A stretch of DNA of 64,000 nucleotides from Struthidea cinerea (GCA_013397865.1 VZTI01003365.1:1560438-1624437), one strand, 5' to 3'; shown: positions 1-13,260, counted from the first letter of the stretch. Notes: generated by a model from the sequence alone, not told the origin. Translations and numbers: made by a program.

Positions 1-807
1 TAAAGACAAATATCAGATTAACCAGTTTTTGTGTTGATGTTCATACTGGAAGGGCCAATGAAATGTTTCATTTGTGTAGTTAAACCCTGAAACTTGCAGT
101 GGCCACAAAAAAGCACCAGGATGTCACTTACTGCAACTGCAGACCAGGTGTCAGAGCAGCACAGAAGACCCTCTTCCCTGGCAGCTGACAAAGTCCTATT
201 TCACACATTGCCAAGTCCACACATTAATCCACAGAAAGAACTGTAGCACATGTGAAAGTTGTCCAGATAGGTAGCATGAGCAAAGAATTGCCATCAAACG
301 CTAACCTCTTCAACTTCATAGCTACACACAAGACTCACATGACTCAACTACACAATAATTGCATCTGTTCTTCCATTTTATGCAGGTCCAAGCACAGTTT
401 TGATAAAACAGAAACCTTCTGTAGTAGCAGCCATGCTACTTAAATGTTTTTTTTTACTTTAGAATATGAGAAATTATTACTTATATCTGCTTCTAAAGGT
501 CAAACGATAGAAGCACAGCTTATTTGATGTGCAAATTTGCCATATACCGCTGTGAGAAACTGAAATGACATTTTTAAAAGAAAAGGCTAAAAAGAACATG
601 TAGTGTAGGAATTTAGAGTTATGAATCACTTACAATAACACTTAAATCACGGCTTAAAGGGGCTGACAGCATTTTTTTCGACCATTAACGCTCCCTTCTG
701 TGACTTGCATGTAAAATTGCAGCAGAAGTGTAGTGCAACGCCTCTGTCTAAAAAGAAACTCAGAAAACGAATTTTTCTCCAAAACCTTCATGTGTATTAA
801 CACTTGC
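1..807 (-). other. ECHDC1: ECHDC1 intron (5' part of a GC-AG intron), continues past base 1
   Basis: On the minus strand this follows the 808-950 exon and starts with GCAAGT at 802-807. I searched both strands for the next conserved exon, which should carry the family block around QNTLTRFMRLPL, and did not find it, so the acceptor lies outside the window. No repeat family is recognisable here. Confidence 0.75.
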
Positions 808-950
808 CTGGGAGTTGGATATTTCTTTGACAGCATTCAAATCAGATCCTGAGCAAAAGGTGTTTCCTGCACCATGGATGATAAGGCCTTTGCCATGCTT
901 CCAGTTTTCCAGTTCGGTTACCCTCTCCTGGAGTTCTACCATCATAGTAC
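808..950 (-). CDS. ECHDC1: ECHDC1 second coding exon (residues 74-121), internal
   Basis: ECHDC1 is a cytosolic crotonase-fold enzyme. It decarboxylates ethylmalonyl-CoA, a side product of acetyl-CoA carboxylase, and so acts as a metabolite-repair enzyme. This 143-base exon reads TMMVELQERVTELENWKHGK and continues to NTFCSGSDLNAV, which matches the ECHDC1 family. The FCSGSDL segment aligns with the crotonase loop that supplies an oxyanion-hole backbone NH. On the minus strand the acceptor is TTGTGGTAG just above base 950. The exon starts with GT, which completes the glycine codon begun in the upstream exon (phase 1), and then encodes 47 codons ending at phase 0 with Q. The donor reads CAG|GCAAGT, a GC donor. 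The frame stays open past it but loses similarity at once. The remaining exons, including the rest of the active site, lie left of base 1. Exon identity is near certain; the exact 3' edge is inferred. Confidence 0.93.
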
Positions 951-1196
951 CTACCACAAGAGAGTAGAAACAAAATTTTTAGCAGGAAATTATTATCACC
1001 GTCATGCTTTTTGTTACATTTTCCACCAGCAAAACCAAGTTAGAGTTAATAAGTGATGGGCTTAAAATCACAAGGGAAAGTATCATCTTAAATCCTGCAC
1101 ATAATCATTGACATACATTTGTTCTTCAAGGATGCACTTCCCAAAATTCTGAAGCGTACTCTGTATGGATATTTGTGTTACACTCAAAAAACTCCC

Positions 1197-1230
1197 CAAA
1201 CAAAACAAACAAACAAACACAAACAAAAAA
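1197..1230. repeat. CAAA-type simple repeat
   Basis: A run of CAAA/CAAAA units inside the ECHDC1 intron. It is ordinary low-complexity sequence. Confidence 0.8.
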
Positions 1231-2229
1231 CATCTAACTGATTTATTTCTGCTTGCAATTGCATATATTCAGGACACATGAATTTATATGCATCCATCCA
1301 GATCTGTCCAACTAGTCATTTTGAAGTTACTGACATTTCTCCCTGCCCAAACAATTGGCAGGGAATAGAAAAGAATCATGTCCAAGGTGGGCAGGTGGGC
1401 TCAAGGCACAACCAGTCAACATTAACAAAGGTTCCTTGCTAAAAAGACTCTCTTTACGTATATCATCATACAGTACTAGCCTTTTATTTCTTGTTTAAAC
1501 ATCATATTCATTATAAAACATCATAAACATTATATTTGCTTAAGTATCCTTTCTGACATGGAATACAATCTCTTGTTTCTAGAGCTCATCCTAGACAGCA
1601 CCATCTTCCACAGCAATGGAGTGTACCTCGTGCATTAATTTAAAGCTCTTCCTCTCTGAATGCCCATGACTCTGTGCAATCATATACTTAAGAGAAAACA
1701 TTTACAGAAACTAATTTCAGAAAGCAGGGTACATACAGTTCGATGACACTCTCAGCTTTACCCTTCTTTGACTGAAGAATTTAGGTGGACAGGCCTACAT
1801 TCTGCAGACAGAAATGTGCTTTAGATTAATACTCTCAAGGGGTCTCCTCTGCCAGCAGTGTTGCTTTTCTAAAGCTACACCTGCATGCACAGGACTCACG
1901 CTCTTCTGAAATTTCCCATTAGCAGCCAATCCATGGGAGATTTATGTTTTCTTCCTATTTTTTCTTCTTACAGTTCATTATAAAGTAAGCTTCCTAGTAC
2001 CACATCAAGAGTGAATACTCAGTCAAGCACTCCCCCCTTAGGCTTGGTCTCAGCCACTGAAACAGCACATTTTCACAATGTTTCTGAGAAGGCCAATTAT
2101 TAAGTGGACATTACATATTATATACAAGAATAACATTGGGTTGGGGGTTTTTTTACCCACTGCCAAGTCTATACTGTGATCCTCTCAAAAATCCCAACAG
2201 TTTTGTCAGTTGCTTTCCCTTCTGTATTT

Positions 2230-2690
2230 ATAATTTGGTTATGATTTTTGTATGTGGCACATTACATTTGCTTTCACTGAATTTCACCCTGTTGATCTTG
2301 AGCTCTTTGTAGCAGTTAATCAAGATCACTTTGAATGTCTCTCCTCTACTCCAAAAAGTAATCTTGCAAGCTCTCCCAATATGGGGTCATCTGACAATTT
2401 CAGCTGTTCACCTTCTATTTCATCATCCAAGCCAGGAATGAAAATACTAAGCAGAACTAGACCTGGATGAGATTTTTGTGGGTCTTCACTTGAAATGCTT
2501 TTCCAGCCTGATGGCACGCTCAACAACTTTTCTGCAAGTGCTGCTGTTCAAACAGGTGTGCATTAATCCTGTGGATTTCATTTATTGCATATTTGCCTTC
2601 TTAAGTCTTCTTAACAGAAAGGTATTTGGGCTGGCATCCAAACTTTGCTAGAGTCAAATGCAGCACAACCACTGTTTGTGGTTCTTTTAA
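2230..2690 (-). mobile_element. CR1 LINE fragment, reverse-transcriptase domain (old, inactive)
   Basis: Read on the minus strand, this stretch translates in broken frames to a recognisable CR1 ORF2 reverse-transcriptase core. An FDSSKV block near 2670 corresponds to the usual DFSKAFDTV. It is followed by a block near 2330-2450 reading LVLLSIFIPGLDDEIEGE, corresponding to GPVLFNIFINDLDDEIE. Then comes LSDDPILGELA, where the catalytic FADDTKLGG motif is expected. The KC.V.H block follows near 2240. The first residue of the catalytic box has changed and frames are interrupted, so this is a dead, 5'- and 3'-truncated copy. It lies in the ECHDC1 intron in the same orientation as the gene. Confidence 0.88.
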
Positions 2691-5600
2691 TAAGCAAAGC
2701 AGTGAGGTATTGAAGAGTCTTTCCACAGAGTACTCCAAGCAAAAAATCCAGTTAACTGAAAAAATGCAGGATCCATATGAGCCTGTTACATGCAATAGCA
2801 GGGGACAAGAGACACTGGCCAGAGCCTGTCCTATCCTCCTGCGAGAGGATCTTTTCCATTCCTTACAACACTGAACTATTATTTTACCAACAGATATAGC
2901 TCCTGATGTTTGATATAATGATGAGGGCACGACTCTAAAGCAAATCCTCATTCTGCCAGTCGTGGTCTTTCAGTATTTGGTACCCCTAAGTTCATGCTCT
3001 TTACTGAATTAAGTCTACTTGGAATAATAATTTGTTTGCATCTTAACTATAATCTGAGAATAAATGCTTCCAAGTAAATTCTAGAAAATAAAAATTATCA
3101 TCAATATTTTCTAATTCTTACAGGCTGGCTTTCTTGTCTTTCAAATTACATTCAAGTTTAGTTCAGTGAGAGGTTGTGCTGCTGAAATTGGTTCTACTGG
3201 GCTTAAACTGACATTATTAGCATTTGTTTCCACAGAGACCATTTCAAACAGGTGGCTATCAGATTCCAATTAAGAGTAGAAGAAAAGGCATAACAACCTC
3301 CATATATCCCCTTAGCAATTTGCCAACAATTTTGTTCTGTTTTTGATTTCATGAGTTGCTCAAGCTTAGAATAAACATAATTCCTTTGAGATAAAAAACT
3401 GCTCTGTAAAGTAAATGCCTGGAAAATAGAATTCTCCTCAACAGTTTAATGATGTTTTGCAGCTTTCTAGAGGGAGCACGCATGGATATATAAATTCACA
3501 TCTGCCACTATTCAGAAGCTCTGAGGCACAGAATCAAAAGAATTTGATGGGGAGGTGGCTGTATCTACAGGCTCTGGCTGATGAAGTCAACCAGGTTCTG
3601 CTGAGGCAATTCAGGGGTAGAGAATCCCATCGTGCCCCTTGAAGAGCATTATTTGATACACAACTGAAGGCGAAGGATTAAGTTCCTGGTAGTTTCTCAG
3701 CAACTGCATTTTACAGAGGTAATGTTAAAAATGAAATTAAGATCAGTTATAAATTAAGATGCCATACCATTCACTGCAGTGGCGAAGGGGCCAGCCTGAT
3801 TTTGCTTCTACTCCCCCTCCCAAAAAACCAAAAGTCTCTAGCAGAGGTGTACAGCACAAAGAAGCAGTATCTCTTGAACTGACAGAGTAAGATTTTCCAG
3901 AGCAATTTTTTGTGGCTATTACCTGGCAAAATGGAGTACAGCTCTCTACAGGGCTCTATACACTGCTGTAAAACAGAACAGTCTGATCCCATGGCTCATT
4001 TATTATATGCTAATGAGGATCTGCAACAAAGACAGAGCTATTAATTTCCTCCGTGGTTTTTGTAGCCACTCTTTTCTACCAGAGCATCTAATTCACATAC
4101 ACTAATAAGTTATTTTTACAGCAGTCCTGTAAGGCGAGATTATTTTACAGACAACTAACTGAGCCAGAGAGAAAATGTCTGCTAATTTTGGGTGCTCAGC
4201 TCAAGATGTGTAATATGATTTCAGCACATTAACATTATATAGAACATTGTATAGGCAAAGAACAGCTATCAGTTGCCTAAATGGCAGCTGCACCTGCTCG
4301 GCACTGCCACCAACCACTTCTGAGCCCCTCCTGCCAAGCATATAGAAAACAGAAAACATACTTGCAAGTTTCTATGAAAGTTTGGTTTAAGCAATTTGAC
4401 TTTTATTACTCCTGATCTCCACAGAGCAGAAAACCCCAGTCTGCTCTCTCCTTTTGCTGTTACATCTCATTTCTCGTGCCCCTTTCAACTTCTACAACAA
4501 ATAAGCTAAGAGTACACAGTCTACAAGGGGTACCTTGCACAGTTCTGTTTTGAGTTAAAAACAGAAACCGATCTGCAGGAAAAGGAGAAACAACAACGTA
4601 ATTATGATTGTATAACAGCAAGTATGCTGACAGGGAGGCATGCAAAGGAACAATCCCTATGCTAACATCTTTTAGCTACAACTTCTTAAGTTAGGTAATG
4701 ATTTTATACGTGAGTTTTTTAAGGGAAACAAAAGAGAATGCAGACACATCTAGGTGCATTACCACCAATTCTGCTACTCTCTTAGATTCCTTTCAGCTAA
4801 CAATCACTAGTGGGAAGAGCAGATTGACATTCTTCATGTAAAGGGCACGCTTTGCTAGTGTGTTGCAAAATGAAGGGAACAGTGAGAACGGGGCAGGAAG
4901 ACAGAACAGCAACAAAGAAATTAGCAAGATGACAAAAACGTTAACAGACAAAGACATTCTTACAGTAAAGGCTTACGCACAGCTCCGGCTCAGGCAGATT
5001 TGCACCCTGAACCCGTGCCACTCACATCTGAAGAGAGTGACATAAATTGGAATAATCTAGACAATTAAGAAAACACAGCAAATATACTCAAACTTGAAGA
5101 ACAAAAACCTCTCATAATACAAGATTAATAAAATAGGGCACTTGGTTTTGATAGCTAAGTATTCTCCAGTGTAAAAGCACATTAAATAGATCACTGACCT
5201 GCAACAGCTGAGAATACCCAGCTCATCTGATCTTTAATTAACCAGTCACTGATATTTAAGACATAAGGCAAATGAAAAAGAAATGGAAGCCACAGTTTGG
5301 ATGAGTGGAAAAGACCAAACTACAGAAGTTTAAGGTACAGGGAAGGCTTTACCTAAAGAACCAAGAAGTAAACTCAGTCTTTCTTTCTACATCACCTACA
5401 AAAGAGAGGTGGCATCTTCTCATCCCTACAAAAATGCCTTCCATATTTCCAGAGCAGTGATGACAAAATGAGAGGAGATGCAAGAAAGAGCATAGTGGCA
5501 GAATTGTGCTAACACTTAAACAACACAGAGAGAAGCACATCCTGCAAGACAGTCCCCGTGTCATTGAGAATTTCTTGGATTCTTATTACATTTATAGCAA

Positions 5601-5777
5601 AGTTACTACACAGAACAGTGGACATTTGCTGCACATCTGAATAAAACTTACACATTTATTCTTTTAACTAAGGCATGGTAAGGCAGAGTGTATCGCTTTC
5701 TTTAGGCAAAATGTCAAAATGGGTAACTGAACAAGAGGAAAAACAAAAAACCAGCAATCCCATCAACTAATTAATAC

Positions 5778-5997
5778 CTGTAAAGGCATTCATCAGCTTT
5801 GGATTATTCAAAGTAAGTATTCCAATGCCATTGTCTTCTTTGGAAAGGTTGATGGATCCACCAGAAAACTGTTGAAGTTTCTTCTTTATCAATTCTTCCT
5901 CATAACCATGAGCACCATTATACAGTGACAACCTTCTCTGTTGTAGTATCTTTTTCTCTGTAGTCTGAAGTAAGTTCTTCCACAGAGGAAGGGCCAT
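5778..5997 (-). CDS. ECHDC1: ECHDC1 first coding exon (residues 1-73 plus one base)
   Basis: This exon encodes the N-terminus of ethylmalonyl-CoA decarboxylase. It begins MALPLWKNLLQ and runs through LQQFSGGSINLSKEDNGIGI to LTLNNPKLMNAFTG. The block GGSI.L.KEDNGIGILTLNNP..MNAF is characteristic of vertebrate ECHDC1 and forms the first beta strands of the crotonase domain. The exon ends ...TTTACAG|GTATTA, a normal GT donor, and joins the 808-950 exon in phase 1. I chose the ATG at 5997 because a pyrimidine-rich tract and acceptor (TTTCCAG) end two bases upstream, at 6000. The in-frame ATG further upstream (MFPEM...) would sit in the intron. The variable first ~35 residues are basic, as in other vertebrates, and I see no clear targeting signal. 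An alternative upstream coding exon remains possible. Confidence 0.94.
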
Positions 5998-8900
5998 TTC
6001 TGGAAACACATGGGGTGAGGGGAAAAAATCAGGAAATTTCTTTTGTAATCCACTTCAGTCCTCTGAGGGAAATATGACAGCAGAAACTAATATAAAGGTG
6101 ATACAACCATAACCATTGACAGAAATCACTGCAAATTATATTTGCAAAAATCTCAGTTTAAATCTACCTCCACAAAGCTAACAGAAGGAGTTCTATGGAG
6201 TGATTTTAGCAGTTAAGCCAGATATTAGCACCTTTTAAAATATTTCCTTGTAAAATTTACCAAAAAAGTATTTGTGTGCGGAACATAAAAGAGGCTCAAG
6301 AACTGTAGTAAGACTCTTATGTATTCCACTAGACCAATTTACTCTGTATTAACCTTCCAAACCATCCCTCAGCCTTCCCTCTAAAAAAATACCAAGACCA
6401 CCAAACACGACACCTATAATGGAGAAAAAATCCTATCAAATTCCACAGCTTTCATTATCTGGATGTCCTGCTTTTCTGTAAGCAACTATTAGAGCAAGAC
6501 ATTCCCAAGAGAAATACTTACGGAACATAAAAATTAGGAACTGAAGATCATTATTATATTGAAGTCTGTTCCCCGTCACCTAATTTCATTAACACAGTTG
6601 TCACACCCCATCTTAAAACTAATTAGTCTGCCTAGCCCCTGATTGCTATGCACTTTTCCCAGTCATCCCAGTACCACTTTGAGTTGATCTCTTTTGGGCA
6701 CAGAATCTGTGCAGTACTCCAAAGAATGAGAAGTTTGCAACAGTATTATGCATTGAGCACCATACTTGCCTTTTATACAGGCAATAATACTTGTAAACTA
6801 CTTCTGTGTACCAGTATACCCATGGCTTATTCCTCTGCTATTTCCACTCTACAGTGTATGACTGCAGATCAGGAAATAACAAGAAAGTAATTATCATATA
6901 TTACTCTTCATCTGCATCTCTGCCTTAATTTATTTACTTTGGAAAAGGGTCTGCTGGAGAAAGTGGTTTACAAGTGACTTGAAAGAAACTGGGTAAAGCC
7001 TGAACTGGAAACAGCTCATCTGGAAATAAAGTCATCTTAGAAACCAATCAGAGTGGGAATCAAAAGAACCCCCACAGGACATGGAAAAAGGCTTGTTATT
7101 TTGCAATTTGATAGAGTAGTCCTTTGCCCTGACCTCTTTTTTAATGGGCTTGGCCACTCAGAAAACAAGGTAGATGCTCATTTTTTTGGTAACTGGGAAA
7201 AGACCTTCTTTGTTTCTGAATCATATTTGGCAGAAACAAGATACCTTCAAAATTGGCAAGCAGCTGTTGGAAAATTTTTCTAAGGTGAACTCAGAACACA
7301 AACACATTCACTGAGACAGAATTTGGTGACAGCTATATTGTATGCTCTGCTCAGGGCATCTTACAGTTTACAGACTCAACATTTTTGAAAGCATTTATTA
7401 TATACACATGATCAAGTAAATGCACATTAAAAACCACACACAATTAGCTCCTAATGAAAAAAGTGAGCAGCCCTGTCAGGTGAACACTTATTTTGACACT
7501 GGCTGTACCATCCTACACTGAACTTGCAAATGCTTCTGAAAATGCAGGTATAGTCCTCATTCAAAAGGAGGAGGAGTTTGCAGAGCAACCACACTATGGG
7601 ATGCGAAGGAATACGCAGCAATACCAGGCAACTGTGAAGAGCCATCTATACCAGTAGATTCATACCCATCCTGCCAAATTGCACCCCCCAATACAACAAG
7701 ATCTCACAAGCTCAACACAAAGAAACTAGTAAGGCCTACACAAATCTATGCATTGTAAGGTCATCTACACTGGAAAACATAAAGAGATGATTTTTTAATA
7801 TCTGTTGACAAACAAGACTTTGATCTGTCACAATGAACTTTTTCAAAGTGTAAAACTAATAAAACTAATTACAAAATTTAATCAAGTTTAAAATCTCATT
7901 GAATACAAGATTCATTACTTCATGAAAAACATTCCCCAACTGCTGCTGCACCCAAACACTCCATCTATGCACATTCTAATATTCTGCAACACTTCAGCCA
8001 CCACCTTTCAGAGCTTTTACAATTTTATTTAAAGAGTGAAAATGGGTTTCTAAAGCTCATTTCTCCACTAATTGATTCTTTTTATATTCAGGCTCTCAAA
8101 AGAGAGACAGCCTTCCCTTTTCTCCAAAACCTCACTAGTCATTCCACAGCATATATTAATGCAATACAACCTTCCATCCAACTACTTAGTTTTTGCTCAG
8201 AAGAGAACAAACATTAAATACATGGACAGTGGAGGCTTTCCTTGCAAACTGTGCCTTGAACAAGCAGCTCCCAATTTTTAATGAATACAAAGTGTCCCCA
8301 ATTCTCATAAGAAAACAGAGGAGCTGGAATTCTCTAGGAAGCCCTGATGACTGGCTTGAAATCAAAGAGGAGGGGGGAAAAAGGCTGTTCTGCTAACTTA
8401 ACCCCTTGCTGACTTAAACTTTTTTCATGACTTTTATACACTACTGAATTTCTCATGACAAGAAATATACTGAGCAAAACAGAGTTAAGATATGGAAATT
8501 ATATTCCAATGAAAAAGGAGTCTGTCATTTTCAACTGCGCGGTTATATGCATTAACAGCTCTTTAATATTATCACTATGGTAATAAAGAACAGCAGCAAG
8601 TGCGGGATTAGAAAAAAATTGGACACCACTGCCTGCTGATCATGACTCACGATTAATGACTCATGCGAGGTATAATCTTTGAATATTTTCTTTACAACCA
8701 TCTCCTACAGAACCGGTCAGTGCCCAGTATTTTTTTAAATAAAAATAAGATTATTTTAACAGCTCAGTCTGACTGAGCTAACCACTCAGGAAAAGCATGA
8801 TATTTAAGCTAGAGTTCTCTCAGTCTAAAGGGATTTCTGCTGATATCTGACAAACAACATCCAAAATTTCAATCAGTACAGAGCACCCACAATCCATTGC

Positions 8901-9298
8901 ATGACTGAGATTGATTATTTTTGTATTTTGCATGAAAGCAGTGAGAGAGAGATGTTGCAGTAATACTTACAATGTTGTAGGACCAGCCAAGAGGTATTTA
9001 TTAACACTAAAATTTTCAGATTTTCAGTTTAACTTAATCACATCTATTTATTCATCCTTACAGAAATGGAGTCTTAGTCTAATTTTAAAAAGGCAACACG
9101 CTATACCCATTAACATCTGTAGCAAAGACAGTTTATGCACAGTTCCTACAATTAAAAAAAACAAACCCTGACAGTATAGGAATAACAGTGGTCAACTAGC
9201 ACCTTTTAAATGTTTTAAGTGCTATAGCTTTACATATCACTGGTGTCACCCAAGAGAGAAGCCAACAGTATGGACATCAATAGTTGTTCATTCCACGG

Positions 9299-9342
9299 TT
9301 ATTGTACCTTTCATATATTTAACTTATATAAAGGTACAATAA
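9299..9342. repeat. Near-perfect inverted repeat / hairpin
   Basis: The left arm at 9299-9317 (TTATTGTACCTTTCATATA) and the right arm at 9325-9342 are complementary over 18 pairs. There is one bulged C and a loop of about 7 bases. It is AT-rich, in ECHDC1 intron 1, with no known RNA family recognised. Confidence 0.8.
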
Positions 9343-12300
9343 ATTAAACAACAGTTTAAATCCCAGTTGGCACTCAAGTGGTTTTGTAACACCCTTGCCA
9401 GTGGGTAGCAGACGGTGGGTTAATATGAACACATCTAATGCACTTGAGTACAAAGGAACAGCACACATTATGCAAGAGCAGTACATGTATCTACATGCAG
9501 ACACTCACAATCTATGTATTTTTATGCATGCAGGTATATCAGAGGCCTTCCGACAGCCTCTGGTAACTGCCTAGTTAAAATTCAGACCTCACAATGTTAA
9601 TAAAACATTGTAATAATAGGGATAACACCAACATCAGTACTCCCTAACTGAGCAGATTCGTTGGGAAATTACTAAGTCTTGAACCAGGGTATTTGCCCTT
9701 GCCATTTACCACCACTCTGTTGCAAGCCAAATTTTTCTCACAACATGCGATGCATCAAACAGCAACCTCCAGCAATGCTGCCCGTTGCAATTGTCACTGA
9801 ACATAAAGATATCTGGCCAAAGCAAGGGGTAAGGGTTGCAGATAGCAACTTTCTAGATGGGTAGAAGAACTGAGACAAACCAGATAACTGAATCTTGGAT
9901 GCTGTATGGTCAAACAAGCACTGCACTACACAGCAAGTTAAAACAGCAAGTTAAAATACATGAGCAGGGAAAATTCCAGTTCAAAAATGGTGCCTGAATT
10001 ATTGACACAAGACAGGGAAAAAGAAAATGGGGACAAAAGATGCAGAGATGTGTTTTCAATACATCAGGGAAATAAGCATGCCCTTTCATCTGGGGCAGGA
10101 TGTGACAGGTGTGATGTGCAGATATAGATACTGGAAAAAAAACCCACCAGCTGAATTTGGATGAAGGTACACTGAGATTAAGCATAACAGAAATAAAGGG
10201 ATTCAACAGACAAAATCCACAAAAGAAATCTCAGGGAGGAGAAAATATTTAAATGGCATTAAAAAAAATATTAGAAAGGCACTTTTGTGACACTGCCAAA
10301 GGCATCAAGGCCACTTGGTCAAGAAGAACAAGAGAACCTGAGTTGATGAAGACCTTTGGCAGCTGCAATTTCAGCGACAAGCACAGAAGTGCAAAGACAG
10401 GGAAGCAGGGTTAGAAGATGTGCACTGAGGATGATGATGAGATGATCCACAAGTCAACCCTATGCGGGTGTCTTACTAGTCACTTTAGAAGGCATTAATC
10501 TGTACTAGGGAGTAGTGAGCATGAGCGGCAGATGTTTCTGCAGTGGCCAATGAATGGAAAGCAAGTGATGGCCCGCTACTGAGGGCTGGCACAACTGACC
10601 CTATAGCATGAAAGCAGATGAAAAAGCACAGTGATGGAGAAACAAAGCAAGAAAATAGTCCATTTGTACAAAAACCAAACAAAAAAGTAGGTTGAAAATA
10701 AGTGAAAATAACAACAACTGACAGTAACCGGGGACAGTGGGCTGGTGGTGATTATGGGGGGGAAAAAAAAAATTCTAGTCTTTGACAAAAAGAAGAGATT
10801 CAAAAACAAAAGGAGGCCAGCTTGGTCTCACTGTGAAGAGGAGTCACTAGACCCTGCCTTCAGATACAAGAAAGGTGTAGTAGGGAGGACTCACACACAG
10901 GATTTCTCTGTTGCCAGTTGCTTGTCACCACCCCTCGCCTGAAGGTTACAGAGCCCTCCATCTACCTCACCCACTTATCCATCTCTCTACTTTCCTTCCA
11001 CGATGCGTGGGTTAGGTTAACTTAAAGACCTTGTCCAACAGGTTCTCCCACTCTAATAATTACCAGATGAAGCAAGCTGAGGGTCACCTCACCAGCTGGC
11101 TTTCCCACTGCTGAAAGCAAGCAGTGAGCAGATCTTAAGTATGCTAAGAGATCAGCAGCAGAAAACCTACTGACAAAACATGATTTACAAATACAGAAAC
11201 TAAACAAAGCTGAGATGCTGACAAAATTCTGCCTCCCCAACTAAGGGACTGATCCCTTATGCCTTTGCCAAAATGTCATGGCTCTCAAACTTGCTGAGCC
11301 CTGTTCAAATTGTTTAGTATATTGTCTCTGGTACCTGCACTGTAGACAAATTAGATGGGATCAACAGTCCCTCCAGTTCAGCAGGAAGTTACTTTAAAAG
11401 CCTTATGACTCCTTTAAAAACAGGCTTTAAAAGTAGCTGGTATTCCAAAAGACAAGTTTTTAGCATCTGGATTACTGTTGAGAGAACAAAAGATTTGGGC
11501 CTCCTGGTTTCTAGATGTTTATCCATCCAGAAGCTGACAGAACAAGAAGTGAGAACATGTCCAAATTAATTGAGATGCATCAAAAAATGTATCTGTAAAA
11601 TAAAAACAAACTAAGGGAAAGAAAAATCTTTTAACACTGTAAGTAAAAGCCCCTCTTGTCTGTGATTTCAGTTTTAAGCTGGCTGACCATTTACACCTCA
11701 TTTCTGCTTTTATTGCTCTTTTTTTTCTTGTTATTTTCATTGTTTCTGAGCAGCCCAATTCTGGGGATAGCAAGCTACGGCTTTCCAAATTATTTGTTCT
11801 TTGTTTAGTTTTGTATTTTTTAATGATCCCTGCAGGCTAGAGTTTAGATGAGAATTGTCTCTCTATCCCTAAACAATTACATTCTCTTTTAATCACATTT
11901 TAATTATTTTGAAGAATAGTAAACAAATCACAAAGAAACATACTGAAGCCCACAGAAAAATAATGGCATTTAAGGATGCAAAACAGCTGACAAAGGAAGC
12001 TTTTCCATAAATACAGATGACACTACCTAAAAACATTTGATTTTGGTCCCATGGCGAGTAAAAGATTTTGAATTTCACAGCAGAGGGCAAGAATATGTTA
12101 TCTTCTGCAAAACACACTCAGGCCCTTTATCTTTCAATGCTTTGATCTGAAGAGGTTCTCCTCACACTTGTCATCAAAGGACCTTTTATAGCAGTGACAG
12201 AAAACTCTTTTAAGTACATTGCCCACTAGGTGTGTTTTAGAGACCTTTAAGATTAGCAGATGCACAACTTCACAGGAATAGAAACAACCACAACCAACCC

Positions 12301-12492
12301 ACCATTTGCCTTTTAGTCACCAAATCCTAAATCATAAAAGCATGAATTCAATTCTAGCTGTAACCGCAAATACTGATGCTTTCCCAATTATTGCCTTGAA
12401 AAGCATAAGTTTTGTAGTCAAGAAGTGCTCTGAATTCCACTTCATACACTGTTCTTTACTATTGCTCTCCTTACCACCACTGCCACTGTCGC

Positions 12493-12881
12493 TGTATACC
12501 GAGAACGGCGAGTAACAACACAATCCAAGTTCAGGAAGAAAGTCGTTATTTAATTAATAATAATTTGATTTATATAACTTGGTTCCCAAAGATGACAGGA
12601 GGTCATTGGTTCTTCGACCAGCCGCCCCTTGTCCTATTGGCCAAAGCTCACAACACCTACTTCAAAATATTATTTCACTGTGTGCAATAACAACTCTGAA
12701 AAACAGACCCCAGGTGCACAGATAAAGAACCAGTTTACAAAAACCCGCAGCAGTGTTTTTCATAGCTTTCAGGAGAAACACAGAGCTCTCACAGAATGCT
12801 GCAGAACGCTGAAAAATTTCTCTGCCAAAGCTTTTCAGCGTCTACACCGCTACCACCCATAAACGCTCCCGCCCGACAACA
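12493..12881 (-). mobile_element. Possible solo LTR or other endogenous retrovirus remnant
   Basis: On the minus strand a segment begins TGTTGTCGGGCGGGAGCG at 12881. It contains a TATATAA box near 12570-12577 and AT-rich sequence after it, and ends ...CTCGGTATACA at 12493, giving TG...CA termini. The locally high CpG content at the start and the ordered promoter-like and 3' parts fit an LTR. I could not find a convincing target-site duplication and there is no coding sequence, so family and ends are uncertain. Confidence 0.35.
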
Positions 12882-13187
12882 GCAAAACCATATCCTGAAT
12901 TGTCCATGATTCTCCTGTCCCCCTGTAACAGCACTGGGAACTAGCAGCACTACACCAGGACTGCCTGTCACCTGCTTCCTTGGCTCTACACACCGAATTT
13001 CGGGAAGCAATGGCAACCTCCCTGCACGCTATCACCCCGGGAAGAATGTGAAGACTCAGGGGCCGAGGGGTGGAAGCTACTTCCCCATCCCCAGCAGACA
13101 TTTCTTGCTGCTGACCTTGTGCGATGCCAAAATCCCGACCTGTGCGCTGCTGCACTTGGACTGACCTAGGGAAGCTTTTCTAACAAT

Positions 13188-13189
<2 letters not shown>

Positions 13190-13227
<38 letters not shown>
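13190..13227. repeat. Poly(T) tract, 38 bases
   Basis: An uninterrupted run of T lies just inside the CpG-island flank. On the minus strand it is poly(A). It may be the tail of an unrecognised minus-strand retroposed sequence, since 12882-13180 is otherwise unassigned. Confidence 0.9.
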
Positions 13228-13231
<4 letters not shown>

Positions 13232-13260
13232 AAACAAAATTACTTGTGTTAGATCAACCC

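Larger units (their letters stand above)
951..5777 (-). other. ECHDC1: ECHDC1 intron between the two coding exons
   Basis: This intron is bounded by GT (5777-5776) and AG (952-951) on the minus strand, phase 1. It is about 4.8 kb of AT-rich non-coding sequence. The only dispersed repeat I recognise is a degraded CR1 reverse-transcriptase fragment at 2230-2690. A short CAAA-rich simple repeat lies at 1197-1230. I see no other coding exon on either strand. Confidence 0.85.

Noticed and set aside
1..807. Next ECHDC1 exon inside the left edge
   Set aside because: I looked for the conserved block that follows residue 121 in all minus frames and it is absent.
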